This document shows, piece by piece, positions 52,373 to 60,567 of a DNA stretch of 64,000 nucleotides (positions are counted from its first letter, which is position 1; every line of letters starts with the position of its first letter). A model generated the notes under the pieces. It saw only the letters and a program-made list of their open reading frames with translations, did no database searches and had not been told where the DNA came from. Source of the DNA: Siccirubricoccus soli (GTDB taxonomy: Bacteria; Pseudomonadota; Alphaproteobacteria; Acetobacterales; Acetobacteraceae); contig NZ_JAMZIK010000070.1 in NCBI RefSeq assembly GCF_024178315.1, positions 1-64,000 on the forward strand, in the 5' to 3' direction. A program made the position numbers and the translations under genes.

Positions 52373-53209
52373 GTGCCGATCGTGGTTCATGCGGGGAGGG
52401 GAAGCTTGGCACCGACGACAACTCCCCCGAAGCTGTCCATGGGCCAGGAAACGATCAGGATCGTTCTTGAGGACATGCTTGCGGATGAGGGGTTGCCGGC
52501 GGACTACGCTCAGCTGAAGCCTGGCCATGTTCCGAAGCTGAAGAAGGTGTGCCGCAGATTCATGGAGATCTGCTTCGGGACTGGCACCAGCCTCCCCTTG
52601 ACCTTCTTCGATCAGTATCTGGGCGGCAGCGGGAACGTCTTCACAATCTCGACGGAAGACCTGCTGAAGGAGGATTCCGCTGCAAGGCTACGCGTCGAGG
52701 GGGAGATCACCAGGCGCGCCTTGCTGTTCGGATCGGATCCGTCGCATCGCAGGCGGGGGAACATCGCCTTCCTCGACTTCAGGGGCCAGCTGAATATCAA
52801 GCAGAGAAACTATTCCACGGTGAAGTGGTGGGGCGCGCTGGGTAGTTTCTTCATCAATTATTTCGCAACCCAGGGCGACTGGCAGACGGGCGCGGTGCGG
52901 GTGAAGATCGTCGGCGGGGATACCTATCGCTGGGACCCCAATAACTACGACAGGCCGACGGTCTGCTTTCACCAGCTCTGCGCCAGGCTTGAGGAACTTG
53001 GCGGCGCCAAGCAGTTTCCGATATACGGCACCCCGGCCGAGCGGCTTCTGCCCTGCTGGCTGCCGACCCTGATGCCGCTCGATCTCTCATCGGAGGTCGA
53101 GAGCAGCGGGCAGGTCGTGTCGAAGGTCATCTCCAACGTCAAGGAGAACTATACCTGGGGGGCCGGAACGGCACGTGCCCGCGCCTTCCTGAAATCCCTT
53201 ACCGACTAG
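52373..53209 (+). CDS. Protein of unknown function, lower GC than its surroundings
   Basis: Up to 278 residues from GTG 52373. TTG 52405 (after GGGGAGGGG) and ATG 52439 are alternative starts. No family was recognised. Visible features are an aromatic-rich middle (WWGALGSFFINYFATQGDW), GGDTYRWDPNNYDRPTVCF, a C-terminal FPIYGTPAERLLPCWLP and the end YTWGAGTARARAFLKSL. No signal peptide or transmembrane segment is evident. Codon use is clearly less GC-biased than its neighbours, suggesting acquisition. Its TAG stop lies in the left CTAG of a 107-bp repeat. Confidence 0.7.
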   Translation: MPIVVHAGRGSLAPTTTPPKLSMGQETIRIVLEDMLADEGLPADYAQLKPGHVPKLKKVCRRFMEICFGTGTSLPLTFFDQYLGGSGNVFTISTEDLLKEDSAARLRVEGEITRRALLFGSDPSHRRRGNIAFLDFRGQLNIKQRNYSTVKWWGALGSFFINYFATQGDWQTGAVRVKIVGGDTYRWDPNNYDRPTVCFHQLCARLEELGGAKQFPIYGTPAERLLPCWLPTLMPLDLSSEVESSGQVVSKVISNVKENYTWGAGTARARAFLKSLTD

Positions 53210-53312
53210 AGCGTTTTCGGTTCACATGCGTTCACCGAAGACGCTCTACGCTTTTGTTTGCGGAGCAGATTCACGCCTTCGGGCGATGCCGCCCTAGGGC
53301 GATCTGCTCTAG
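53206..53312. repeat. 107-bp two-hairpin element, copy C
   Basis: The element runs from CTAGAGCGTTTTCGG to GCGATCTGCTCTAG, with TAGAGCG/CGCTCTA and GAGCAGAT/ATCTGCTC stems and the shared centre CACGCCTTCGGGCGATGCC. It is nearly identical to copy B. The left CTAG gives the stop codon of the unknown gene. Confidence 0.85.
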
Positions 53313-53499
53313 AACAATCTTCGACCAGTCGAATCATCTGATCGGAGTCCCCTGTCTGGAAAATACAAGTTCCGGGGCCGCTTATCGCTGACCTGATGGA
53401 TCACGGCCCGATCCATCAGGTCGGAGGCACCGATTGGCGGGCTATGCGCCCCGGCACGGTCTCCGCTTCCCCCGGCTTGCCAGTGCCGCCGCAGGTGCC
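53313..53499. other. Short AT-richer gap after the unknown gene
   Basis: These 187 bases continue the lower-GC composition and include TGACCTGATGGATCA followed by CCGATCCATCAGGTCGG. GACCTGATGGATC and GATCCATCAGGTC form a 13-bp inverted repeat around a short ACGGCC loop (about 53391-53422). It is probably a terminator or the remains of a mobile-element end. Confidence 0.45.
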
Positions 53500-53937
53500 T
53501 CAGCCCGCCTCGCCCAGCAGGTGCAGCACCAGCTCCCGCCGGTGCGGGCGCGTCCGGTGTTCATAGAGATAGATCGCCTGCCAGGTGCCGAGGACCGGCC
53601 GGCCCTGCTCCACCGGAATGGAGAGCTGCGTCTGGGTCAGCATGCTGCGGATATGCGCCGGCATGTCGTCCGGCCCCTCATCGGCGTGGCGGTAGCGCTC
53701 CGCCCCGCCATCCGGCACCAGCCGCGCCAGGAAGGCCTCCAGATCCACCTGCACCTCCGGCGAGGCATTCTCCTGCACCAGCAGGGAGGCGGAGGTGTGG
53801 CGGCACCACAGCGTCAGCAGCCCGGTGCCGATGCCCTGCGCCACCACCCAGCGGCAGAGGGGCGCGGTGATGTCGACGAGGCCGCGGCCCCGCGTCGCCA
53901 CCTCCAGCCGGTGCAGTGCCTGGCGCATGGCGCTCAT
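53500..53937 (-). CDS. YjbQ family protein (UPF0047)
   Basis: The 145-aa protein matches UPF0047/YjbQ: GLVDITAPLCRWV, LLTLWCRHTSASLLVQENA, RYRHADEGPDDMPAHIRSML and GTWQAIYLYEHRTRPHRRE. Members have weak thiamine-phosphate synthase activity in vitro; their true role is uncertain. The start at 53937 overlaps the penicillin-acylase stop (ATGA), so the two are co-translated. Confidence 0.9.
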   Translation of the reverse strand: MSAMRQALHRLEVATRGRGLVDITAPLCRWVVAQGIGTGLLTLWCRHTSASLLVQENASPEVQVDLEAFLARLVPDGGAERYRHADEGPDDMPAHIRSMLTQTQLSIPVEQGRPVLGTWQAIYLYEHRTRPHRRELVLHLLGEAG

Positions 53938-56228
53938 CCGGGCAGCAGGGTCTGGCGGCGGGCCAAGGCCTCCAGCGCCGGCCATTCCGCCTGCATCGGC
54001 ACCATCTCGCAGCGCGACCAGATGGGGTTCTGGTCGGCGTAGTGCGGGCTGCCGGGATGCCCGGAGGCCCCGAGGAAGACGCACCAGCGGCTGTTCTGGA
54101 AGGCGCCGACATCGAAGACGTAGCGCGCCAGTGCGCCATAGGCGGCGGATGGCCCGGCGGGGGCGACGACGCCATTGGCCAGCACCGTGTCGCCATCCCC
54201 GCCGATCGGCAGGGAGGGCGGGTCGAGCACTGGCGCGGCCTCCGGGAACAGCGCCGAGAGCGGGTGGGTGAAGCGCGGCTGGTGCATCTCGCCCCATGGG
54301 GTGGTGGGTGGCGCGGCGGCCACCTCCTCCAGCGCCTCGGCCAGCAGGGTGTTCCATGTGGCGCCGCGCAGCAGGCCGGCATCATCGGCGCGCAGCAGCG
54401 CTGGCGTGGCCCACCAGAGCTGGGTGAGGGGGGCGACGCCCGGCGCCGGGGAGAGCCACTCCGTCCCCGCCAGCGCAGCGAGGCCGCTGGTCGCGCCGAA
54501 GCGGCGGACCAGCGCGAGGCGCAGGGCGATATAGGCGGTGGCCTCGGCGGAGCCCGCCTCCATCCGCGCATTCCAGGCCAGCAGCCGGGCCCGCAGCGCC
54601 TCGGCGGCCGGGGAGAGGCCGGCAAGGGTGCGGAGGCGATCGCGCAGCTCCGCCGCCGGCTGGCTCAGCGTATCGGCATGGATGCGCGCCGCGCCCTCCG
54701 GGCTGCGCAGCGCCGGCGCCGCCAGCAGGGCGAGGATGCGCTTGGCGCGGTAGGGCGGGTGGCAATCCGTGCAGATATAGTCCGGATGGTCATCCGCCAC
54801 CGGCCGGTTGTTGGCGGTGGCGAGCAGGCCCGGCGCCGGATCGATGAGGCGCGGCATGTCCTCATGCGCGATCCAGCCCTGCCATTCATGCGCGCCGGTC
54901 CAGCCCGGCACCGGCAGCCAGCCATTCTCCCGCCCGCGTCGGGGCAGGCGGGCGCGCAGCAGCCAGCCGGTATGGCCCCCGGTATCCGCCGCCAGCAGAT
55001 TGTGGTCGATCAGCCCCCAGCCGCGCGTCGCTTCGTAGAGCTGCGCCACGCTGCCGGCGCGCAGCATGCGGGGCAGGCAGTCGAAGGAGAGGTCGGTCTC
55101 GGCGAATTGCACGCTCTTCAGCGCCAGCGCCGTGCCCTTTGCCGGATCGCCGCAGATGACCGGGCCATGGCGGGTTTCGAGGATCTCGACGGGGCGCGGC
55201 GCGTCGCCGCGGACCGCCACCATCTCCTCCCGCCGCCATACGGGCTCCCATGCACCCTGGAACAGGGCGTGGCGGGCCTCCGCGTCGAAGCGCTCCAGAT
55301 AGAGGTCGTGGATGTCGGCGAAGGTGTGGGTGACGCACCAGGCGACCCTGCCGTTCTGAGCGAAATGCGGGAAGCCCGGCACGCCGGGGACGGCCAGGCC
55401 GATGGCATCGATTTCCGGGCAGGCGAGCTGCCCCTGGGCATACATCCCCGGCACCTCGAAGACCCGGTGCGGGTCGCCCGCCAGCACCGGCCGGCCGGTC
55501 GAGGAGAGATGCCCCGCCACCACCCAGTTGTTGCTGCCGCCGCCCGTCGCGTCCGGCGCCGCCGCCTCCAGCAGCGCGGCGGCGGCCGGGGCAAGCTCGG
55601 CAAGGCTGGCACGCCAGCGCTCGGCTTCCACCCCCGCCGGGGTGATGAGCAGATCGCCGCCACCATCATCGTAGCGCAGCAGCGTCACCGCCTCGCCCGC
55701 GATCGGCAGGGCGGCGGCACGCCACAGCTTGAACCAGACCGAACCCATCAGCAGCCCGAGCCGACGCATGACGGCAAGGCAGTGCCAATCCTCCCAGGGC
55801 TCCGGCGTCGCGCCCAGCAGCGCGTATTCCACCGGCAGCGGCGCGCCGGAGGCGAGGAAGGCGTTCACCCCCGCGACATAGGCGGCGAGCATGGCGCGCG
55901 CCTCCCCGCCCAGCGCCTCGGTGTCGCGCCGGCAGGCCGCCGCCATGCCGAGGCGCCGCGCCAGCGCATCCGCGGCGAAGGCCACAGGGCCCAGCCATTC
56001 GGCGGAACGTCCCAGGGCGCGCCGCCGGTTCAGCTCCATCTGGAAGAGCCGATCCTGGGCATGGGTGAAGCCCTGGGCGAAGAAGGCATCCGCCATGTTC
56101 GCCGCCCGGATGTGCGGGACGCCGAAGCCGTCCCGCAGCACGGCGACGGGTGCGGTGAGTCCGGCGAGACGCAGCTCGCCCTCCAATGGCGGCACCGCCT
56201 GCTGCGCCGCCTCTGCCCATTGCCGCAT
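53934..56228 (-). CDS. Penicillin acylase family (Ntn-hydrolase) protein, apparently cytoplasmic
   Basis: The 764-aa precursor has the alpha-chain start VAVLRDGFGVPHIRAANMAD, the TGGGSNNWVVAGH site where Ser232 becomes the N-terminal nucleophile after self-cleavage, and AGDPHRVFEVPGMYA. The beta chain continues to the end. Substrates are acylated amines such as beta-lactams or acyl-homoserine lactones. No signal peptide is seen from the ATG at 56228 or from 56255, which is unusual because most such enzymes are exported. It is coupled to yjbQ. Confidence 0.9.
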   Translation of the reverse strand: MRQWAEAAQQAVPPLEGELRLAGLTAPVAVLRDGFGVPHIRAANMADAFFAQGFTHAQDRLFQMELNRRRALGRSAEWLGPVAFAADALARRLGMAAACRRDTEALGGEARAMLAAYVAGVNAFLASGAPLPVEYALLGATPEPWEDWHCLAVMRRLGLLMGSVWFKLWRAAALPIAGEAVTLLRYDDGGGDLLITPAGVEAERWRASLAELAPAAAALLEAAAPDATGGGSNNWVVAGHLSSTGRPVLAGDPHRVFEVPGMYAQGQLACPEIDAIGLAVPGVPGFPHFAQNGRVAWCVTHTFADIHDLYLERFDAEARHALFQGAWEPVWRREEMVAVRGDAPRPVEILETRHGPVICGDPAKGTALALKSVQFAETDLSFDCLPRMLRAGSVAQLYEATRGWGLIDHNLLAADTGGHTGWLLRARLPRRGRENGWLPVPGWTGAHEWQGWIAHEDMPRLIDPAPGLLATANNRPVADDHPDYICTDCHPPYRAKRILALLAAPALRSPEGAARIHADTLSQPAAELRDRLRTLAGLSPAAEALRARLLAWNARMEAGSAEATAYIALRLALVRRFGATSGLAALAGTEWLSPAPGVAPLTQLWWATPALLRADDAGLLRGATWNTLLAEALEEVAAAPPTTPWGEMHQPRFTHPLSALFPEAAPVLDPPSLPIGGDGDTVLANGVVAPAGPSAAYGALARYVFDVGAFQNSRWCVFLGASGHPGSPHYADQNPIWSRCEMVPMQAEWPALEALARRQTLLPG

Positions 56229-56508
56229 GCCTGGCTCCCGCTCCCTCCCGCGCATCCTGGACCTGGCGGCGTGCGGTGCAAAGTGGTGCTGGACCCTGCT
56301 GCGGCGCCGGTCTCAAATGCGCCCAGAGGGAGGACCGGGGGCTTCCGGCCATCGGCGCCACAAGCGCCTGGCCCGGCATCGCCCCCGGCATGCGCAGGCG
56401 GGTCAGGGGACCCGCCGGCCATGTGCGGCATTCCCGAGGCGCCCCCCGCGCGGGGCAAGGATGCGGGGGGCGCGGCGCGGGCCCTCCCAAGCTGCTGGGA
56501 GCATCTCG

Positions 56509-58068
56509 ATGCAGGGCATGTCCATCACCCGCCGCACCGCCTTGGGCGCCGGCCTGGCGATCCCCTTCTTCCCCCGGGCCCGGGCGCAGGCGGCGCCGGT
56601 GAACGTCATGCTGGAAAGCGAGGTGGTCATCCTCGACCCGCATGCCACCACCGCCGCCATCACCCGCACCTTCGCCACCCATGTCTTCGACACGCTGTTC
56701 AGCATGGACGGCCGGGGAATGATCCGGCCGCAGATGGTCGAGGCCTGGGAGCGCAGCGCCGATGGCCTCGCCTGGAGCTTCCGTCTCCGCCCTGGGCTCC
56801 GCTGGCATGATGGCGGGGAGGTCACCGCCGCGGATTGCGTCGCCAGCCTGGAGCGCTGGGCGCCGCGCGACAGCCTCGGCCGCATGCTCTGGGCGGCGAA
56901 GGCGGAGCTCGTGGCGCAGGACGCCCGCAGCTTCCGCCTGACCCTGACCCGCCCCTTTCCCCTGGTGCTGGAGGTGCTGGGCAAGCCCAACGCGCCCCTG
57001 CCGGTGATGCTGCCGGAACGCCTGGCGCGCATCCCGGTGGAGCAGCGCATCCGCGAGCCGATCGGCAGCGGCCCCTTCCGCTTCCGCGCCACGGAGTGGC
57101 GCCCCGGCAATGTCATGGTGCTGGAGCGCTTCGAGGCCTATGTGCCGCGCGAGGAGCCGGCCAATTTCCTCGCCGGCGGCAAGCGCGTGCACCTGCCGGC
57201 GGTGGCGCTGAAGACCCTGACCGACCAGACCACCGGCGCCAATGCACTGATGGCCGGCGAGATCGACTACATGCAGTACCTGCCCTTCGACCTGCTGCCG
57301 CGGCTGGAGCGCGCCCGCGGGGTGCGGGTGATCGGGCTCGGCGGCATCCACATGTTCCAGGGCAATTTCCGCATCAACCACGCGGCTTCGCCGATGGACG
57401 ACCCCGCCATCCGCCGCGTGCTGTGGCGCTGCGCCGACCAGGCCTCCATCCTCACCGCCATCGGCGTGCCGCCCGCCTACCGGGCACCGGCCTGCCCCGC
57501 CTTCTTCCTCTGCGACGCGCCGCTCGACAGCCGCGCCGGCGCCGCCGAGATGGCCTATGACCCGGCCGAGGCGAAAAGGATGCTCGCCGCCACCCGGTAC
57601 AAGGGGGAGAAGCTGGTCTTCATGACCACCGCCGGCGGCATCAGCCAGACGGCGACGGAGGTGATGATCCAGTCCATGCAGCAGGCCGGCTTCCAGGTGG
57701 AGGAGCAGGTGATGGACTGGGGCACGGTGCTGGCCCGGCGGGCGAAGCGGGAAGGCTGGCACCTCTTCGCCGTCTATGCCAACGGCACGGACATGTTCTC
57801 CCCGCTGACGCATTTCTACATCGCCAATACCTGCGCCGATTATCCCGGCTGGGATTGCGACCGGGAGGTGGCGGCGCTGCTGACCGCCTTCGCCGAAGCC
57901 GGTGACCCCGCCGAGCGGCGGCGGATCGCGGAGGCGATCCAGGCGGCGGCAGCGAAGCATGTGCCCGCCGTGATGTGGGGCCAGTTCACCATCCCGGCCG
58001 GGGTGCGGGAGCGGCTGCGCGACATGCCGCGCGCAGCCTACCCGATGTTCTGGGAGGCGCGGGTTTGA
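56509..58068 (+). CDS. ABC transporter substrate-binding protein, family 5 (second copy)
   Basis: The 519-aa protein has a twin-arginine-like signal (ITRRTALGAGLAI, ending ARAQA) and the SBP_bac_5 layout: WSFRLRPGLRWHDGGEVTA, IGSGPFRF and the C-terminal NTCADYPGWDCD loop. It would bind a peptide or other solute. The ATG at 56509 follows GGGAG by seven bases. No permease genes of the same system follow. The next transport genes, modB and modC, belong to a different ABC type. Confidence 0.88.
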   Translation: MQGMSITRRTALGAGLAIPFFPRARAQAAPVNVMLESEVVILDPHATTAAITRTFATHVFDTLFSMDGRGMIRPQMVEAWERSADGLAWSFRLRPGLRWHDGGEVTAADCVASLERWAPRDSLGRMLWAAKAELVAQDARSFRLTLTRPFPLVLEVLGKPNAPLPVMLPERLARIPVEQRIREPIGSGPFRFRATEWRPGNVMVLERFEAYVPREEPANFLAGGKRVHLPAVALKTLTDQTTGANALMAGEIDYMQYLPFDLLPRLERARGVRVIGLGGIHMFQGNFRINHAASPMDDPAIRRVLWRCADQASILTAIGVPPAYRAPACPAFFLCDAPLDSRAGAAEMAYDPAEAKRMLAATRYKGEKLVFMTTAGGISQTATEVMIQSMQQAGFQVEEQVMDWGTVLARRAKREGWHLFAVYANGTDMFSPLTHFYIANTCADYPGWDCDREVAALLTAFAEAGDPAERRRIAEAIQAAAAKHVPAVMWGQFTIPAGVRERLRDMPRAAYPMFWEARV

Positions 58069-58414
58069 GGGCTGCGGCAGCGGGCGGCGCGTCCCATTCC
58101 CACGCGGCGCGGCGGCCGGAGGGGCGGGGCGGCTGGCCCTCGCCATGTCGGCCTCGAACCGCTCCTGCCGGGCTTCCGGACCGCCAGGCGATCCCGCCCG
58201 GCTTGGAGCATCTCCTGGCCGCAATTCCCCGGCCGCGGCGGCGGCGGAAGGCGCCGGGAGGTGGCAGGCAGCGGCCATGCCGGCCCGTCCGGCGCCTGGC
58301 GCGCCGCGCTGCCGGGGCATCACGGATGGACGCATCGCTGGCCCGCCATTATGACCGGCGGGCCATGGCGACGGGGCCGGACCGCATGGGATCGCAGCGC
58401 GCCCTTCGGGGCGG
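58069..58414. other. Intergenic region before modB
   Basis: The 346-base gap contains no gene with family-like sequence. Its position could hold a lost modA (molybdate-binding protein), but no ModA motif is readable on either strand. A strong hairpin lies at 58340-58364. Confidence 0.5.
58340..58364 (+). promoter_or_regulatory. Hairpin upstream of modB
   Basis: GGCCCGCC (58340-58347) and GGCGGGCC (58357-58364) form an 8-bp stem with loop ATTATGACC, about 50 bases before the modB start. It may stop read-through from the solute-binding gene or be a leader structure. Confidence 0.35.
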
Positions 58415-59116
58415 ATGGTGAGCATCGGCCTTTCGCCGGAGGAATGGCAGGCCGTCCGGCTCAGCCTCGAGGTCGCGGCGCGCGCCGTGCTGGTGAACCT
58501 GCTGCCTGCCATCGCCGCCGCCTGGGTGCTGGCGCGCTGCCGCTTCCCTGGCCGCCTGCTGCTGGATGCGGCGTTGCACCTGCCGCTGGTGGTGCCGCCG
58601 GTGGTGGTGGGCTGGGCGCTGCTGCTGCTCTTCGGCGTGCGCGGCCCGATCGGCGCGCCGCTGCAGGAGTGGTTCGGCATCCGGCTGGTCTTCTCCACTG
58701 CCGGCGCCTCGCTGGCCACGGCGGTGATGAATTTCCCGCTCATCGTCCGGGCCGTACGCCTCGGGCTGGAGGCGGTGGATCCGGGGCTGGAGGCGGCGGC
58801 GCGCACCCTCGGCGCCGGCCCGCTTGACCGCTTCCTCACCGTCACCCTGCCGCTGATGTCGCCCGGCATCCTGGCCGGCGCGGTCACCGCCTTCGCCGCC
58901 GGCCTCGGGGAGTTCGGCGCCGTCATCACCTTCGCCTCCAACATCCCGGGCGAGACCCAGACCCTGCCGCTGGCCATCTATGCCGCCACCCAGACCCCGG
59001 GCGGGGAGGCGACGGCGGCGCGGCTGGCGCTGGTCTCCTTCGCCCTGGCCATCTGCGGCTTGGTGCTGGCGGAGCTGATCGCCGGCCGCATGCATCGCTG
59101 GCTGGGCCGCGCCTGA
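58415..59116 (+). CDS. modB: Molybdate ABC transporter permease
   Basis: The 233-aa protein has five or more transmembrane segments and the ABC permease EAA-type loop EAAARTLGAGPLDRFLTVTLP near residue 125. Its segments LPLVVPPVVVGWALLLLFG and GEFGAVITFASNIPGETQTL are typical of ModB. It passes molybdate (or tungstate) across the inner membrane. Its stop overlaps the modC start by one base. A modA gene is missing nearby. Confidence 0.9.
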   Translation: MVSIGLSPEEWQAVRLSLEVAARAVLVNLLPAIAAAWVLARCRFPGRLLLDAALHLPLVVPPVVVGWALLLLFGVRGPIGAPLQEWFGIRLVFSTAGASLATAVMNFPLIVRAVRLGLEAVDPGLEAAARTLGAGPLDRFLTVTLPLMSPGILAGAVTAFAAGLGEFGAVITFASNIPGETQTLPLAIYAATQTPGGEATAARLALVSFALAICGLVLAELIAGRMHRWLGRA

Positions 59117-60237
59117 TGCTGGAGGTGGCGCTGCGGCACCGCTTCGGCCCGGCCGGCTTCGCGCTGGAGGCGGCCTTCGCCACCCCGCCGCAGGGGGTGA
59201 CGGCGCTGTTCGGCCCCTCCGGCTGCGGCAAGAGCACCATCCTCGCCGCCGTCGCGGGTTTGCTGCGGCCGCAGGCGGGGCGCATCGCCCTGGACGGCAC
59301 CCTGCTGCTGGATACCGCCACCCGCCTCTTCCTCCCGCCCGAGCGGCGGCGCTGCGGCATGGTGTTCCAGGATGCGCGTCTCTTCCCGCATCTCGGGGTG
59401 GAGAGGAATCTGCGCTACGGCGAGCGCCGCGCGCCGCAGGACGCCACCGGCCCCGGCTTCGAGGAGGTGGTGGCGCTGCTCGGCCTCGGCCCGCTGATGG
59501 GGCGCCGGGTCGTGCAGCTCTCGGGCGGGGAGCGGCAGCGCGTCGCCCTCGGCCGTGCCCTGCTCTCCCGCCCCCGCCTGCTGCTGATGGACGAGCCCCT
59601 GGCGGCGCTCGATGCCGAACGCCGGCAGGAGGTGCTGCCCTTCCTCGCCCGGCTGCGCGATGTCGCCGGCCTGCCCATCCTCTACGTGACCCATGCGCTG
59701 GAGGAGGTGGACGCGCTCGCCGATGCGCTGGTGCTGCTGGAGGGCGGCCGGGTACTGGCCGCCGGCCCGGTGGAGGAGCTGACCGCCCGCACCGACCTGC
59801 CCCTCGCCCGGCGCCGCGATGCCGGGGTGCTGCTCGGCTGCCAGGTGGCGGAAACCGGGCAGGACGGGCTGACCCGCCTCAGCTTCCCCGGCGGCGCGCT
59901 GCTCACCACCCTGCCGCCCGGCCCCCCGGGCACGAAGCTGCGCCTGCGCCTCCGCGCCCGGGACATCGCTGTGGCGCTGGCGGAGCCGCGGGACATTTCC
60001 ACCCGCAACGTCCTGAAGGCGCGCATCGCCGCCATCCAGCCTGCCCCGGCGCCGCAGGAGGTGTTCCTGGATCTCGCCATCGGCCCCAGCCATCTGCTGG
60101 CCTGCGTCACCCGGGACAGCGTGGCGCGGCTTGGCCTGCGTCCGGGCCTCGAGCTCTGGGCGCTGGTGAAGGCCGTCACCTTCGAACACCGCGTGGCGAG
60201 CGGGGAACCGCCCGCCGCCTCGGCGGCTATGGGGTGA
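59116..60237 (+). CDS. modC: Molybdate ABC transporter ATP-binding protein
   Basis: The 373-aa protein has Walker A FGPSGCGKST, signature LSGGERQRVALGRAL, Walker B LLLMDEPLAALD and the H-loop YVTHALEEVDAL. A C-terminal mop/TOBE-like regulatory domain begins near residue 280 (STRNVLKARIAAIQPA). This layout identifies ModC. It energises ModB. The start overlaps modB (TGATG). Confidence 0.92.
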   Translation: MLEVALRHRFGPAGFALEAAFATPPQGVTALFGPSGCGKSTILAAVAGLLRPQAGRIALDGTLLLDTATRLFLPPERRRCGMVFQDARLFPHLGVERNLRYGERRAPQDATGPGFEEVVALLGLGPLMGRRVVQLSGGERQRVALGRALLSRPRLLLMDEPLAALDAERRQEVLPFLARLRDVAGLPILYVTHALEEVDALADALVLLEGGRVLAAGPVEELTARTDLPLARRRDAGVLLGCQVAETGQDGLTRLSFPGGALLTTLPPGPPGTKLRLRLRARDIAVALAEPRDISTRNVLKARIAAIQPAPAPQEVFLDLAIGPSHLLACVTRDSVARLGLRPGLELWALVKAVTFEHRVASGEPPAASAAMG

Positions 60238-60264
60238 TCCGCCTCCTCGCGCCGGAGCCTGCCC

Positions 60265-60567
60265 ATGCGTTCCTGCATTGCCTGCCGCTTCATGCTCTGC
60301 CACGCCGCCATCGGCTTCGGCATCGCCACCCTGTTCCTTGCCGCGCTGCTGCGGGCCGATCCGGGCGGCGTCGCCGGGGTGCTGCGCCAGGCCGGCGGCC
60401 ATCCCTGGCCGCTGCTGCTGCTCTGGCTCTTCTGCGGCCTGACCTTCGGCGGCCTCCAGATCGGCGCCGCCATCATGCTGCTGGCGGAGCGGCCGGACGG
60501 CCGGGGGGAGGGGCATCTGCGGCCCATCCCCATCCGGGTCACTCGGCGCGGATCCCGAGCTGGCTGA
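60265..60567 (+). CDS. Small membrane protein of unknown function
   Basis: The 100-aa protein has two hydrophobic segments, LCHAAIGFGIATLFLAALL (about 11-29) and LLLLWLFCGLTFGGLQIGAA (about 50-69), joined by a short loop with GGHPWP. No family was recognised. It starts 27 bases after modC. Its last ten codons overlap the 3' end of the convergent Bug-receptor gene by 29 bases, an uncommon antisense overlap. Confidence 0.65.
   Translation: MRSCIACRFMLCHAAIGFGIATLFLAALLRADPGGVAGVLRQAGGHPWPLLLLWLFCGLTFGGLQIGAAIMLLAERPDGRGEGHLRPIPIRVTRRGSRAG

Noticed and set aside
55666-58977. An 1103-codon minus-strand frame across the solute-binding protein and modB
   Set aside because: It is antisense to two well-supported genes and partly out of frame with the penicillin acylase. 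Composition is that of shadow frames.
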